NCBI GenBank assembly: GCA_964427595.1
Contig: CAYRUQ010000013.1
Coordinates: 1 to 32,951, forward strand
DNA: 32,951 nucleotides
DNA from: Enterosoma sp964427595
GTDB taxonomy: Bacteria; Bacillota_I; Bacilli_A; RFN20; CAG-288
Direction: 5' to 3'
The notes beneath the pieces are model-generated. The model had not been told where the DNA came from. It was given only the letters and a program-made list of their open reading frames with translations, and searched no databases. Each line of letters begins with the position of its first letter. Positions within the stretch are counted from its first letter, which is position 1. Position numbers and translations under genes: made by a program. Below are positions 7,554 to 15,845 of this stretch, piece by piece.

Positions 7554-8482
7554 CAATAGAAGACCCTCCTTTTTGATACCTGTAATTGAATGATTGTGAA
7601 GATAAAGATGATGACAAATAAAACCACACAGCCAGCAGCTGCATATTCAAGATTTCTATTAGAACTGCTGATCTGATCATAGATGTAGTAGACGACCGTA
7701 TAGAGATCATGGATGTTAGCAGAAGATGTATACGAACGATTGAATAAACCGACTACAGCTGAGTACTCTTTGAATCCAGATATGAAAGAAGTTATCGAGA
7801 TATACAGAATCTGAGGAGAGAGAAGAGGAAGTACAACTTTCAAATCAGTCTTGAACTTGGAAGCACCATCAACTTTGGCAGCATCATAGTATTGTTGGTC
7901 GATGTTTTGAAGTCCAGAGGAGAAGATGAGTATCTTAAAAGGTAGACCAGTCCAAATGATATATATGAAGAGAACAAACATGCTCCGCCAATAAGTCGCA
8001 CCTGGGTATTCCACCCAGTTTGTTGTCAATCCGAATATCTTATTGAAGATACCGGTAGTATCAAATATCAAAGCGAAGACCATACCGACGGCGATGACAT
8101 TAGTGACATAAGGAAGGAAGAAGATAGTTTGAAAGAGATTATGAAGAACTTTAATCCTATTTAATAGTAAGGAAATCACAAGTGATAAGATGACGGATAT
8201 CGGAACAGTGACGAAAGTGATCAACAAGGTGTTAGGAAGGGCGTATCTGATGAAGTCGATCATGCGACTATCAGGTTCACCTGGAATCGATAATGTAATA
8301 CCTAAGACTCTTCCGTAGTTATCAAAAGTAAAACCGGAATTAGCACCGGTGACATAGTTGTAATCCTTCAAAAAAGATATGACGAAAGTATTGATGATTG
8401 GGAAAATGGTGAACACGGCCATGAAAAGTAAAAGAGGAGCCAAATAAAGCCAAGCCCGATAGTTATTTTTGCTATCTTGCAT
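7553..8482 (-). CDS. Carbohydrate ABC permease, MalF type
   Basis: Second permease subunit, 309 aa, with about six membrane segments. The first is at 11-38 (WLYLAPLLLFMAVFTIFPII). The EAA loop reads YYDAAKVDGASKFKTDLKVV (about 198-217). The start is taken as the ATG at 8482, which makes a protein beginning directly before the first membrane helix, as in CUT1 MalF/UgpA proteins. The open frame extends 34 codons further, but those lie wholly inside the ATPase gene. The chosen start overlaps the ATPase stop by 11 nt, so translation is probably coupled; GAGGAG is 13 nt upstream, further than ideal. It forms the heterodimeric channel with the MalG-type subunit. Confidence 0.85.
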   Translation of the reverse strand: MQDSKNNYRAWLYLAPLLLFMAVFTIFPIINTFVISFLKDYNYVTGANSGFTFDNYGRVLGITLSIPGEPDSRMIDFIRYALPNTLLITFVTVPISVILSLVISLLLNRIKVLHNLFQTIFFLPYVTNVIAVGMVFALIFDTTGIFNKIFGLTTNWVEYPGATYWRSMFVLFIYIIWTGLPFKILIFSSGLQNIDQQYYDAAKVDGASKFKTDLKVVLPLLSPQILYISITSFISGFKEYSAVVGLFNRSYTSSANIHDLYTVVYYIYDQISSSNRNLEYAAAGCVVLFVIIFIFTIIQLQVSKRRVFY

Positions 8483-9941
8483 CTGGATAGATTCTCTCCT
8501 CAGTATTTCTGTCGAATAAATAGACTTTGTTTCTCTTGATGCCGAAACTATTTCTTCCGACTTTGATCTCTGCATCTCCATCAAGTAATACTTTCAAGTC
8601 TTCTTCTCCGACGAAGTGTTCTTTATTACAAGTCAAAGACAAATCTTTTCCGCTAGGTTGGATAGAAGAGACATCTAGAGTGATTACTAAATCGTCTTCT
8701 TTGATTTCATCTTGATAGAGGAAACCTTCCGGTCTAATCGCAATATAAATCTCTCTATAAGCAGTTTCATCGGAGAATTTGTAGACCTTTTCATCACCGA
8801 TATATGCATAACCATCTTTGATATATCCTTCAAAGACGTTGATAGGAGGATTACCTAAGAATTTAGCGACAAAGAGATTGTTAGGATCTTTATAAACATA
8901 TTGAGGATTACCGATTTGTTTGATCTTTCCTTCATCTAAAACGACGATTCTATCGCAGATTGACATCGCCTCATCTTGATCGTGAGTGACAAAGACAGTG
9001 GTGATGCCGATCTCTTTTTGAATCCTCTTGATCTCTTCTCTAGTTTGAAGTCTGAGTCGAGCATCTAAGTTTGAGAGAGGTTCATCAAGAAGAAGGACAC
9101 GAGGTTTCTTGACTAAGGCTCTAGCGATGGCGACTCTCTGTTGTTGACCACCGGATAACTCGCTAGGTTTTCTATCAAGATACCTCTCAATCTGAACAAG
9201 CTTAGCCACTTCCATGACTAAACAATCGATCTCATCTTTGTTGAGGTTTCTAGTTGTTTCGATAACTTTATCATTCTCATCAACTTCTTCGAATTTATCG
9301 TTTACTTTGATGTTTTTCTTCTCTAAAAGAGCAAGTTCTTTATCGAGTTTCTGTTGATACTTCAAAGTGGCTTCTTGACTAGCTAAGAAGGGATCTTCAT
9401 AAACATGGAGATTCAAAGCGAAGATCTCTTTAGCTACTGAGAAAGGAATGTTATAAACCGAAGCGAGATGTCGGATAGCACTATCTTTCTTGATCTTTCC
9501 ATCGATAGCACTCTCTCTGATGGTAGAGGCTAATTTCTGATCATCTTTTAAAAGCTCTAAGATGGTGTGATATCTCTCAGCTTTAAAAGCTACCTTAGGA
9601 GAGAGAACCTTCATATTAGTCAAAGGAAAAGCGATGTTTTTATAAACAGTCATGTGAGGATAGAGGGCGTAGTTTTGAAAGACGAGTCCGATTCCTCTTT
9701 TTTGTGCTTCTAACTCAGTGACATCTTCATCATCAAACCAAATCTCACCAGAGGTAGGATCTTTAAGGCCGGCTAACATATAAAGGGTGGTAGATTTACC
9801 ACAACCAGAAGGGCCGAGAAGTCCGATGAGCTCACCATCATTCACCTCAAAATTAAGGTTATTAACTGCGATCGTCTCTGGAATGTTCTTTTTGCTATCA
9901 CCAGGATAGGTCTTGTTTAGGTTTACGAGTTTAATTTTCAT
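8472..9941 (-). CDS. Sugar ABC importer ATPase (MalK/UgpC/MsmK type) with large insertion
   Basis: Energises the importer by hydrolysing ATP. All motifs are intact: Walker A GPSGCGKST (43-51), Q-loop Q89 in VFQNYALYPHMTVY, signature LSGGQQQR (262-269), Walker B LLLDEP (283-288), D-loop NLD and H320. A C-terminal TOBE-like regulatory domain follows from about 360. The distance from the Q-loop to the signature is about 173 residues instead of about 53, so roughly 120 residues (about 108-240) are inserted into the helical subdomain. The insert is helical and charged. I recall similar insertions in mollicute UgpC-type ATPases, which would explain the 489-aa length against the usual ~370. No strong ribosome site precedes the ATG. 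The gene ends 11 nt inside the MalF-type permease. Confidence 0.9.
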   Translation of the reverse strand: MKIKLVNLNKTYPGDSKKNIPETIAVNNLNFEVNDGELIGLLGPSGCGKSTTLYMLAGLKDPTSGEIWFDDEDVTELEAQKRGIGLVFQNYALYPHMTVYKNIAFPLTNMKVLSPKVAFKAERYHTILELLKDDQKLASTIRESAIDGKIKKDSAIRHLASVYNIPFSVAKEIFALNLHVYEDPFLASQEATLKYQQKLDKELALLEKKNIKVNDKFEEVDENDKVIETTRNLNKDEIDCLVMEVAKLVQIERYLDRKPSELSGGQQQRVAIARALVKKPRVLLLDEPLSNLDARLRLQTREEIKRIQKEIGITTVFVTHDQDEAMSICDRIVVLDEGKIKQIGNPQYVYKDPNNLFVAKFLGNPPINVFEGYIKDGYAYIGDEKVYKFSDETAYREIYIAIRPEGFLYQDEIKEDDLVITLDVSSIQPSGKDLSLTCNKEHFVGEEDLKVLLDGDAEIKVGRNSFGIKRNKVYLFDRNTEERIYPDAR

Positions 9942-9997
9942 TTCGTTTCACACACCATAATTTTAAGTCCATTTAGCCTATCTTGCACTTCTTAACT

Positions 9998-10969
9998 TCA
10001 TTTTTTAAGAGAAGGCTTATAACTTTCATCTTCAAGAGAGATAGTTTCTTTGTCTTCTAAAGAGTCTTGATACTCTTGATAATCAAAGAAGATTTTTCCT
10101 CTATCTAGATTCACACAATAAGTATTAAACACATAATCATGGAGAGTTTGATGAGATTTCATCAGCACTAACATGCCTATAGATAAAAGCAGAGGAACTA
10201 AGAAAGCGGCAAGACTTAGTATCACCTCTACTATAAAGAAGAAACAAGCTCTTCCTAGATATTTACCTATTTTTAAAGACAGACCATCCACATTGACTAA
10301 AGCTATCTTGACTATCTTCATTCCGAAAGTCTGTCTGTTTCTTTTAAAGAATAGCGGTATCACGATATAGAAGAACCCTATCGGTACAAGGAAAGTGATG
10401 ACGATACCAGATATATAAGAGATATAAAGGAAACTAGTTTCAGCAGAATAGACTTTATTACCAGAAAGATAATTCAGGGCAGTTTGAAAGACAGAAACAT
10501 AGAAGTAATAATATTCTTCATCATAGTCATCATTGACGAAGATTCTATCCCCTTCTGAGGTGAAGATAAAGTTTCCATCTTCATCAGTAGAGAGAGTCTT
10601 AATCTCTAGATAGATATCACTTCCATCAATGACGAAATCTTCGTTTGAGAAAAACTTATTCAAACACTCATCTAGTAAAGCTGATTTTTCATCATAACTG
10701 AGATCGAGTGAATCGACATATTCGACATATCTTTGATAAGTGCCATCATAAGTTCCATATAAACCAGACATCGTGGCTATCTCTACTCTTAAAGCACTCG
10801 CATCTTGAAGGCTAGGTACTTTCGAAAGGATAAAGATAGTGAGAAATAATAGGATAAAACCACATATAAAAGAGACGAAGAAATCAAATAAGGCGGCTGA
10901 TATACGCCTCATGATAGAGACACGGTCATAAGAGAACTCGATGTTCTTATTCTCACTTGGATTTGCCAT
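9998..10969 (-). CDS. RDD family membrane protein
   Basis: A 323-aa integral membrane protein. An N-terminal helix begins after MRRISAALFDFFVSF, with the Arg and Asp of the RDD motif. A long extracytoplasmic loop spans about 55-160, followed by two or three more membrane helices. The second RDD-typical segment is FGMKIVKIALVNVDG before the third helix. RDD proteins are widespread and mostly of unknown function; some act in ion transport or membrane homeostasis. The gene overlaps the upstream RDD-like gene by 17 nt and is followed 56 nt later by the sugar ATPase gene. GAGGTGA lies 12 nt upstream of the start. A role in the importer is only suggested by position. Confidence 0.7.
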   Translation of the reverse strand: MANPSENKNIEFSYDRVSIMRRISAALFDFFVSFICGFILLFLTIFILSKVPSLQDASALRVEIATMSGLYGTYDGTYQRYVEYVDSLDLSYDEKSALLDECLNKFFSNEDFVIDGSDIYLEIKTLSTDEDGNFIFTSEGDRIFVNDDYDEEYYYFYVSVFQTALNYLSGNKVYSAETSFLYISYISGIVITFLVPIGFFYIVIPLFFKRNRQTFGMKIVKIALVNVDGLSLKIGKYLGRACFFFIVEVILSLAAFLVPLLLSIGMLVLMKSHQTLHDYVFNTYCVNLDRGKIFFDYQEYQDSLEDKETISLEDESYKPSLKK

Positions 10970-12143
10970 TGTTAAAGTGAATCACCTCATCTTCTTTGTA
11001 TTCTTTGGTGTTCTTTAAATAAACAAGGGAGAGAATATCAGTCAAGGACTGCCTTCCTTTTTTTCTTTTAATCAAAGAGACAATTGAAGAAATCATAAGA
11101 TAAACGACTGAGACGATGAAAGCCGTGAAGAAATTGAAGAAACCTAGAACATTAATCTCCATAAAATAAGCACCCTCATATCCATAGATGAGAAGTCCGC
11201 TTAAGAAAGGAATGAACATCATAGAGATGAAAGTGAAGACTAATCTTAATAGTAAATTGAGAACAGAAAACTCATATCCATTGACATCACAATAAGCCAA
11301 AGACAATATCTTCATCGATAAAGTCTTACCATCCTTAAAAATCAAAGGTAGTAAGACAAAGAGAACTAGTACACTTAAGACAAAGGACAACAGGATAGCT
11401 ATCCCAGTCATATTCAATTGGCTATAAGTGGCTTCCATGAAATCTTCTTCCTTTTCAACATAAGGTTGATAAGAGGTAGTAAACTCAGTGATATCTTCAT
11501 CTAGTAAAGTTAAGTAATTGCTCTTGATTTCACTATAGATTTCATATCCTGAAGTTGAGTTGCTAATGTAATAATTATTGATTGCTATCGCTGTTTCTAG
11601 AGTAAAAACAGGAAGCCCATCTCTAGTTTCGTATCTATCTGAAACTGAGGAAGTCAACCTCTGATAATAACTCTCTTCATCATAGAAAGTCGCACTAGTG
11701 AAAGAAGACTGATTCTCATTTTTAAAGACGACATTATAGTGATATAAACCATCATTAGTTTTATCTAAAGAGGTGACATCTTGATAGATTGTATTTGATA
11801 TCTCATCACTAGAGATGTTCTCTTCTAGTATCAACAAAGTCGCTGATAAGATGTAGTTTTCAGCACTTTCTTCTTGAGAGAACAACATATCATCATCTTC
11901 ATCTCTTTTAGAGAGTCCGCTCTCTTCGACCAATTCATAAAGCTCATCTTGAAGAGTCGATGCCAATTCAGCTGTAGAGGTGTAGACGCTCATGCTTCCT
12001 AGTATCAAGTTGGTGATGGAAAAGATACAAATCGTCAAAATGAAGCACATCAAAATATCAAGAAAAGAAGTCAGTAGTCTTTTAACTACTGGCACTTCAA
12101 CAGCGGTCAAATATTTACTAGTTTCTCTATTCTTTAGTCTCAT
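10953..12143 (-). CDS. RDD-like membrane protein
   Basis: A 396-aa membrane protein built like its neighbour. There is an N-terminal helix after VVKRLLTSFLDILMCF, a long acidic, Ser/Thr-rich extracytoplasmic loop (about 55-220), then three helices. The RDD-like segment is KDGKTLSMKILSLAYCDVNG. The two proteins probably arose by duplication, or are paralogues that act together. It overlaps the zinc-ribbon gene upstream by 17 nt and the second RDD gene downstream by 17 nt, so the three are translationally linked. AAGAAGG abuts the ATG directly, too close for a normal ribosome site, so translation is probably coupled to the upstream gene. Function unknown. Confidence 0.65.
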   Translation of the reverse strand: MRLKNRETSKYLTAVEVPVVKRLLTSFLDILMCFILTICIFSITNLILGSMSVYTSTAELASTLQDELYELVEESGLSKRDEDDDMLFSQEESAENYILSATLLILEENISSDEISNTIYQDVTSLDKTNDGLYHYNVVFKNENQSSFTSATFYDEESYYQRLTSSVSDRYETRDGLPVFTLETAIAINNYYISNSTSGYEIYSEIKSNYLTLLDEDITEFTTSYQPYVEKEEDFMEATYSQLNMTGIAILLSFVLSVLVLFVLLPLIFKDGKTLSMKILSLAYCDVNGYEFSVLNLLLRLVFTFISMMFIPFLSGLLIYGYEGAYFMEINVLGFFNFFTAFIVSVVYLMISSIVSLIKRKKGRQSLTDILSLVYLKNTKEYKEDEVIHFNNGKSK

Positions 12144-12549
12144 CCTTCTTGATTGAGGCTAGAAGAGAGGAGTAGTACTTCTCTCTTGATTTATAAGGAA
12201 TCAATTTGATCAAAGATAATGTTAAAAAAAAGATACAAAAAGCTAGAGCTACCATCGAAACGACAAATTCCATCGTAGCCGGATTAAAACCTCTGACGGC
12301 CAAAGAATCTAATTTGAAAGATAAACCGAAGAATATAGCTGCGATGGCAAAGAGGATACAGGCGATCAAAAGATTAGACAGACCTTGATTTATCTTATCT
12401 TTGCAGATTTTTAGTCTCTTGTAACAAGTTCTTCTCAGCTCATAATGATCGAGAGATGAGAGTCTTTCAAAGGAGTTATCAGCCTCACAATTAAGGCAGA
12501 TATCATCTTTAAGCTTTTTATCACACTCAAAACAATAACGTTTGCTCAT
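12127..12549 (-). CDS. Small zinc-ribbon membrane protein
   Basis: A 140-aa protein. N-terminal zinc ribbon with Cys6, Cys9, Cys18 and Cys21 (CFEC and CLNC). A basic linker follows, then two membrane helices at about 58-80 and 95-118 and a Lys-rich tail. Such zinc-ribbon plus membrane-helix proteins are common in Bacillota and usually uncharacterised. It opens the string zinc ribbon, RDD-like, RDD, ATPase, permeases, binding protein. An extended -10 promoter ends only 10 nt before the ATG and there is no ribosome site, so the mRNA should have a leader of about 2-4 nt. The start is firm because the first zinc ligand is at residue 6. Confidence 0.7.
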   Translation of the reverse strand: MSKRYCFECDKKLKDDICLNCEADNSFERLSSLDHYELRRTCYKRLKICKDKINQGLSNLLIACILFAIAAIFFGLSFKLDSLAVRGFNPATMEFVVSMVALAFCIFFLTLSLIKLIPYKSREKYYSSLLASIKKDETKE

Positions 12550-12559
12550 AAACAGGAAA

Positions 12560-12588
12560 ATTATAACAGAAATAAGAGAGGTTGTCTT
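12560..12588 (-). promoter_or_regulatory. Promoter giving a near-leaderless mRNA
   Basis: The minus strand reads AAGACA (12588-12583), a 17-nt spacer ending in TGT, then TATAAT (12565-12560), an extended -10. The start codon begins 10 nt after the -10 box, so transcription would start 2-4 nt before the ATG. Confidence 0.6.
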
Positions 12589-12668
12589 AACTGCCTGCTG
12601 ACATTAATTTTCAATGTAAAAGCTTTAAAACAAAGCGGAGCTTAAATAGAGAGTTTGAGTTTTTCTTT

Positions 12669-13712
12669 TTAAGACAAGAGATAAGTATCTAAGAAGTTGA
12701 AACAAGTGGTGAAGTAAGTCTCAGGATCACGTAAGTAAGATTGATTGTGACCAGCTTCAGGGATAGTGAGTTTTTCTTTATAACCTTGAGTCTTGGCTTC
12801 ATAAACGGCATCTAACATCCAATAAGAGACGAAAGCATCTTCTTCACCATGGATGAATAACATCGGTAAAGTAGAGTTAGCTAAGCTATCTAAGCAGGAA
12901 GCTTCTGTGAATGAATAACCAGCTTTCCAAGAACAGACGAGAGAAGCGATGTTTAAGATAGGGAAAGTAGGAAGACCGAAGAGATACTCTAATTCATAAG
13001 CGAAGATATCCCAAACAGATGTATAACCGCAATCTTCGATGAAGCATTTGACATTATCAGGGAGTTCTAAACCGCTGACCATCATCGTGGTAGCGCCGCC
13101 CATCGAGTTTCCAGCGATGACGATGTTAGCTTCTGGATCAAGTTCGATGACTAAGTCGATCCATTTCAAGACATCTTGGCTATCTAAATACCCCATGCCG
13201 ATATACTCGCCTTCACTTTCACCAGATGCTCTCATATCAGGAAGCAAACAGTTGAGATTGAGATTGCTGTTATAAACAGCAGCGAAGTTGATCATGCCAG
13301 CAGAGGTGGAACGATAACCATGGAGAAGCAAAGCCCAGTCATGACTCTCTTCTTCGGCATAATAAATAGTTCCTTTGAGAGTTAAATCATCATTGCTTGT
13401 GACAGAGACACTTTCAGTTTCGACTGTTTCTAACCAAGCATCTGTATATTCGTCAAAAGCTTCGGTATTTTCAGCGATGATCAAATCGGCTTCTGTCTCT
13501 TCTCCTTCTTCATCATTAGAAGGGTCGAGGTTGACATTGAAACTATCGTTTCTTTGAACAGCGAAGTTAACTAGATAATTTCCGACTCCAAATAAAGCGC
13601 CAGCAATCAAGAGTAAAAGGACGACAAAGACGATTAAGATGATCAAAAGGATCTTTCTAATCCTTTTTCCCTTATCGAGATTCTTAGTTAATGTGTTTTC
13701 ATAATTTGCCAT
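12669..13712 (-). CDS. Membrane-anchored alpha/beta hydrolase
   Basis: A 347-aa serine hydrolase tethered outside the cell. Basic N-terminus, membrane helix at about 20-42 (ILLIILIVFVVLLLLIAGAL), an acidic linker, then the hydrolase fold from about 105. The catalytic triad is readable: nucleophile Ser203 in GNSMGG, Asp292 in HGEEDAF, His322 in EAGHNQ. The HGYRST segment (131-136) supplies the oxyanion hole. Relatives are annotated as esterase/peptidase-like YqkD/YfhR hydrolases; the substrate is unknown. The start is the ATG at 13712, with GGAGGTG 6 nt upstream; a frame start 7 codons earlier would include the ribosome site. It has its own promoter. I see only a weak hairpin after its stop. 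Confidence 0.85.
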   Translation of the reverse strand: MANYENTLTKNLDKGKRIRKILLIILIVFVVLLLLIAGALFGVGNYLVNFAVQRNDSFNVNLDPSNDEEGEETEADLIIAENTEAFDEYTDAWLETVETESVSVTSNDDLTLKGTIYYAEEESHDWALLLHGYRSTSAGMINFAAVYNSNLNLNCLLPDMRASGESEGEYIGMGYLDSQDVLKWIDLVIELDPEANIVIAGNSMGGATTMMVSGLELPDNVKCFIEDCGYTSVWDIFAYELEYLFGLPTFPILNIASLVCSWKAGYSFTEASCLDSLANSTLPMLFIHGEEDAFVSYWMLDAVYEAKTQGYKEKLTIPEAGHNQSYLRDPETYFTTCFNFLDTYLLS

Positions 13713-13755
13713 GTTTATCACCTCCAAAATCAAGTAGGTTTACAAACCAAACAGA

Positions 13756-13783
13756 ATTATAAACTTCTTAAACCCATCTTCAA
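13756..13783 (-). promoter_or_regulatory. Promoter of the hydrolase gene
   Basis: The minus strand reads TTGAAG (13783-13778), a 16-nt spacer, then TATAAT (13761-13756), followed by GGAGGTG upstream of the start. Confidence 0.65.
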
Positions 13784-13833
13784 AAAGTTTCAAAAATCAA
13801 CATTTTTCAGGAAATAAAACTTTCATATATAAC

Positions 13834-13861
13834 AAAAAAACTTGGCACCGAAGCACCAAGT
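13834..13861 (-). terminator. Terminator after tRNA-Ile
   Basis: A 9-bp stem (13840-13848 with 13853-13861, two G-U pairs on the minus strand) closed by a TTCG tetraloop and followed by seven T on the minus strand. It ends the tRNA-Ile transcript 16 nt beyond the mature 3' end. Confidence 0.9.
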
Positions 13862-13876
13862 GATTTTCCTTTAACA

Positions 13877-13950
13877 TGGGCCTTAGTAGGTTCGAACTAC
13901 CGACCTTGCGCTTATCAAGCGCACGCTCTAACCAGCTGAGCTAAAGGCCC
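13877..13950 (-). tRNA. tRNA-Ile (GAU)
   Basis: A complete cloverleaf of 74 nt. Acceptor GGGCCTT / AAGGCCC, D-arm AGCTCAGCTGGTTAGAGC, anticodon stem TGCGC/GCGCA around loop TTGATAA (anticodon GAT), T-arm with GTTCGAA. Discriminator A; CCA is not encoded. A single transcription unit with its own promoter and terminator. Confidence 0.97.
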
Positions 13951-13964
13951 AAAACGCACGAAAT

Positions 13965-13993
13965 ATAATAAATCTTGACCCTTTTTCTGTCAA
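13965..13993 (-). promoter_or_regulatory. Promoter of tRNA-Ile
   Basis: A perfect TTGACA (13993-13988), a 17-nt spacer, and TATTAT (13970-13965), placed 14 nt before the mature tRNA 5' end. Confidence 0.85.
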
Positions 13994-14026
13994 CAGTTTT
14001 TTAATGGTGATGAGCCTGTTCATTTC

Positions 14027-14055
14027 TTGAATAAAAATGTATAAGAAAATAAAAT
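14027..14055 (+). promoter_or_regulatory. Promoter of the ferredoxin gene
   Basis: TTGAAT (14027-14032), a 17-nt spacer, TAAAAT (14050-14055). Transcription from about 14062 gives a leader of about 17 nt carrying GGAGGT. Confidence 0.75.
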
Positions 14056-14078
14056 ATTATTGTTGGAGGTAACAAACT

Positions 14079-14258
14079 ATGGCAAAGAAAGTTACTGTCG
14101 ATGCCGATTTATGCATTGGATGTGGTGCTTGCACCGCTATCTGCAGCGCCTTTGCTCTCAACGATGAGGGTAAGGCAGCAGTCGTCGCCGAAGGCGATGA
14201 TGAGGCTATCGATACCGCTGTTGCTAGCTGCCCTGTTCAGGCTATCGCCGCTGAATAA
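14079..14258 (+). CDS. Ferredoxin, single [4Fe-4S] cluster type
   Basis: A 59-aa electron carrier: MAKKVTVDADLCIGCGACTA, and so on. Cluster ligands are read as Cys12, Cys15, Cys18 and Cys51 (CIGCGAC and SCP), the arrangement of Thermotoga-type monocluster ferredoxins. Cys22 corresponds to the extra Cys that forms a disulfide in some members, but its usual partner near residue 43 is absent. The protein is very acidic. The sequence is visibly richer in GCC, GTC and ATC codons than its neighbours, suggesting strong expression. GGAGGT lies 8-9 nt upstream of the ATG; promoter and terminator flank it, so it is monocistronic. Likely partners are low-potential oxidoreductases encoded elsewhere. Confidence 0.92.
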   Translation: MAKKVTVDADLCIGCGACTAICSAFALNDEGKAAVVAEGDDEAIDTAVASCPVQAIAAE

Positions 14259-14286
14259 GAAGCTAGAAGCACTATCGAAAACAAAG

Positions 14287-14320
14287 AAGGCTCGGCTTGG
14301 TCAGCTGGGCTTTTTCTTTT
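14287..14320 (+). terminator. Ferredoxin terminator, shared with convergent gene end
   Basis: AAG(G)CTCGGCT at 14287-14297 pairs with AGCTGGGCTT at 14303-14312, with one bulge and two G-U pairs, followed by TTTCTTTT. The convergent ECF gene ends inside this hairpin (stop at 14301-14303). Confidence 0.75.
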
Positions 14321-15092
14321 GTTCAAATAAAGGGATATTTGTTTTCTCGTATTCGTTTATTTTCAGTTTTCTAAAAGAGAGGAGAGATCTCTTTTCTTTT
14401 ATTAGTTTCACTTTGAAGAAGGAGACTTTCTCAAGGTGAGGAAGAGCTTTGAAGATCAAGATTTCAAAGATGATGAAAATTAAGACTCCTTTTAAAGCAT
14501 TAAAAGGTATGTAGATGATGAAGATCGCAGCCGTATAAGAAGTGCCAACAGCTCCAAAATAAGATTCTAATGTTTGAGTGATAGCTGAGTTTTCCTCGGC
14601 CGAAAAGATATCAAAATAGGTGAGAAACTCAGATCCATAAGTTAAGAAAGTCGGAGTTATGAACAGATAATTAAGAAAAGAAAGAACAGCAGCTACAAAT
14701 AGAGTGATGATCACATATGAAAAGATCCTTTTGATCAAAGAACGAGAGGCGAAGTTGAAGATTTTATCAGCTATCAAAATCAAAACAGCATAAAGAGAAG
14801 AAGAGATCAAAGCAGCTATTTGTCCTATCGGTATCGGAACACCGACGAAACCAAAAGTTAGTGCATTTAAAAGTGTCTTGATGATAGCTACTGCGATGCT
14901 AGGTAAGAATCCAGCTAAGCTATAAGCTAAAACGATAGTCAAATCAGATATCTCGACTTCAAGAAAGGAAAAAGTACCAAAAGGGATGATTTTTCCAAGC
15001 ATCATCAAAAGATAGCCGAGAGCTGATAAAAGGGCGGTTATGATGATCGTTTGAATCTGTTTTTGATTACGACTTCTCGAGTTTACTGACAT
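14301..15092 (-). CDS. ECF transporter S component, RibU-like
   Basis: A 263-aa membrane protein with about six helices, the substrate-binding S component of an energy-coupling-factor vitamin importer. The stretch FLEVEISDLTIVLAYSLAGF, followed by SIAVAIIKTLLNALTFG, resembles RibU-family riboflavin transporters (their FLKFDFSDIPALIAG-type segment). At 263 aa it exceeds the usual ~200 aa; the extra is a long extracytoplasmic loop (about 170-200) and a basic tail. EcfA and EcfT are not in the window and would be shared. No FMN riboswitch is seen upstream. It overlaps the upstream pseudouridine synthase by 26 nt, so the two are cotranscribed. AAGGAAG precedes the ATG. Substrate riboflavin is inference. 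Confidence 0.75.
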   Translation of the reverse strand: MSVNSRSRNQKQIQTIIITALLSALGYLLMMLGKIIPFGTFSFLEVEISDLTIVLAYSLAGFLPSIAVAIIKTLLNALTFGFVGVPIPIGQIAALISSSLYAVLILIADKIFNFASRSLIKRIFSYVIITLFVAAVLSFLNYLFITPTFLTYGSEFLTYFDIFSAEENSAITQTLESYFGAVGTSYTAAIFIIYIPFNALKGVLIFIIFEILIFKALPHLEKVSFFKVKLIKEKRSLLSFRKLKINEYEKTNIPLFEQKKKPS

Positions 15093-15837
15093 ATCTTCCT
15101 TTTTTTCTCAGTAGACATTCTTGTTTTAATTTATCGATGATTTCTAAAGGTATCTCATAGAATTCACCACGCTTTAAATCATTGATATTGATAGAACCTA
15201 TCCTGATTCTGGTGAGAGAGATGACAGGATGACTTATCGTCTTCATCATGTTTCTGATCTCTCTTTTCTTACCTTCATGAAGGATGATTGACAAAGTGAT
15301 AGAATCTTCCATCTCTTTGATGACCTTAGCTTTAGCAGGAGTGGTTGTATATCCTTCCTCAGGGATGTAGATACCTTTGTTAATCAAAGAAACTTCATCT
15401 CCTCTTTTCTTATTCTTACAGATGACTATGTATTCTTTTTCAGGGGCGCTTGATGGATGAGTGACAAGGTTTGCAAACTCACCATCATCAGTCATGATGA
15501 GAAGACCGGATGAGTTTTGATCAAGTCTTCCGACTGGGAAAAGCCTTCCGTACTCTAATGGAATCAAGTCCTTGACTATCTTTCTTTGTTGCGGATCAGA
15601 CATAGTTGAGACATAACCGAGCGGTTTATTTAAAGCTAGGTAATGGAAAGAACTCTTCTTTTTCTTAATCTCTCTACCATCTATTTTGATATCAGCATCA
15701 GGAAAACATTTAAAACCAAGTTCAGAAACTCTCTCTCCATCACAGGTGACTCTCCCTTCGATGATGAGTTCTTCTGCTTTTCTTCTTGAACAATATCCGT
15801 TATCAGCGATGATTTTTTGAATTCTGATCTTTTCCAT
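15067..15837 (-). CDS. rluB: RNA pseudouridine synthase, RluB/RsuA family
   Basis: A 256-aa enzyme that isomerises uridine in ribosomal RNA; RluB makes pseudouridine 2605 of 23S rRNA (E. coli numbering). An N-terminal S4 RNA-binding domain (RIQKIIADNGYCSRRKAEEL) is followed by the catalytic domain with GRLDQNSSGLLIMTDDG; Asp106 is the catalytic residue. Further motifs include EKEYIVIC and EGKKREIRNM near the C-terminus. RluB versus RsuA or RluE/F is not settled by sequence reading alone, but RluB is the usual Bacillota member. The ATG has no ribosome site; TAAAAT ends 8 nt upstream, suggesting a leaderless mRNA. It is divergent from the ABC exporter genes. Confidence 0.88.
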   Translation of the reverse strand: MEKIRIQKIIADNGYCSRRKAEELIIEGRVTCDGERVSELGFKCFPDADIKIDGREIKKKKSSFHYLALNKPLGYVSTMSDPQQRKIVKDLIPLEYGRLFPVGRLDQNSSGLLIMTDDGEFANLVTHPSSAPEKEYIVICKNKKRGDEVSLINKGIYIPEEGYTTTPAKAKVIKEMEDSITLSIILHEGKKREIRNMMKTISHPVISLTRIRIGSININDLKRGEFYEIPLEIIDKLKQECLLRKKGRYVSKLEKS

Positions 15838-15845
15838 TTCAAGTA

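Noticed and set aside
8483..8584. Longer N-terminus for the MalF-type permease
   Set aside because: The extra 34 codons lie wholly within the ATPase gene and would add a tail not seen in the family.
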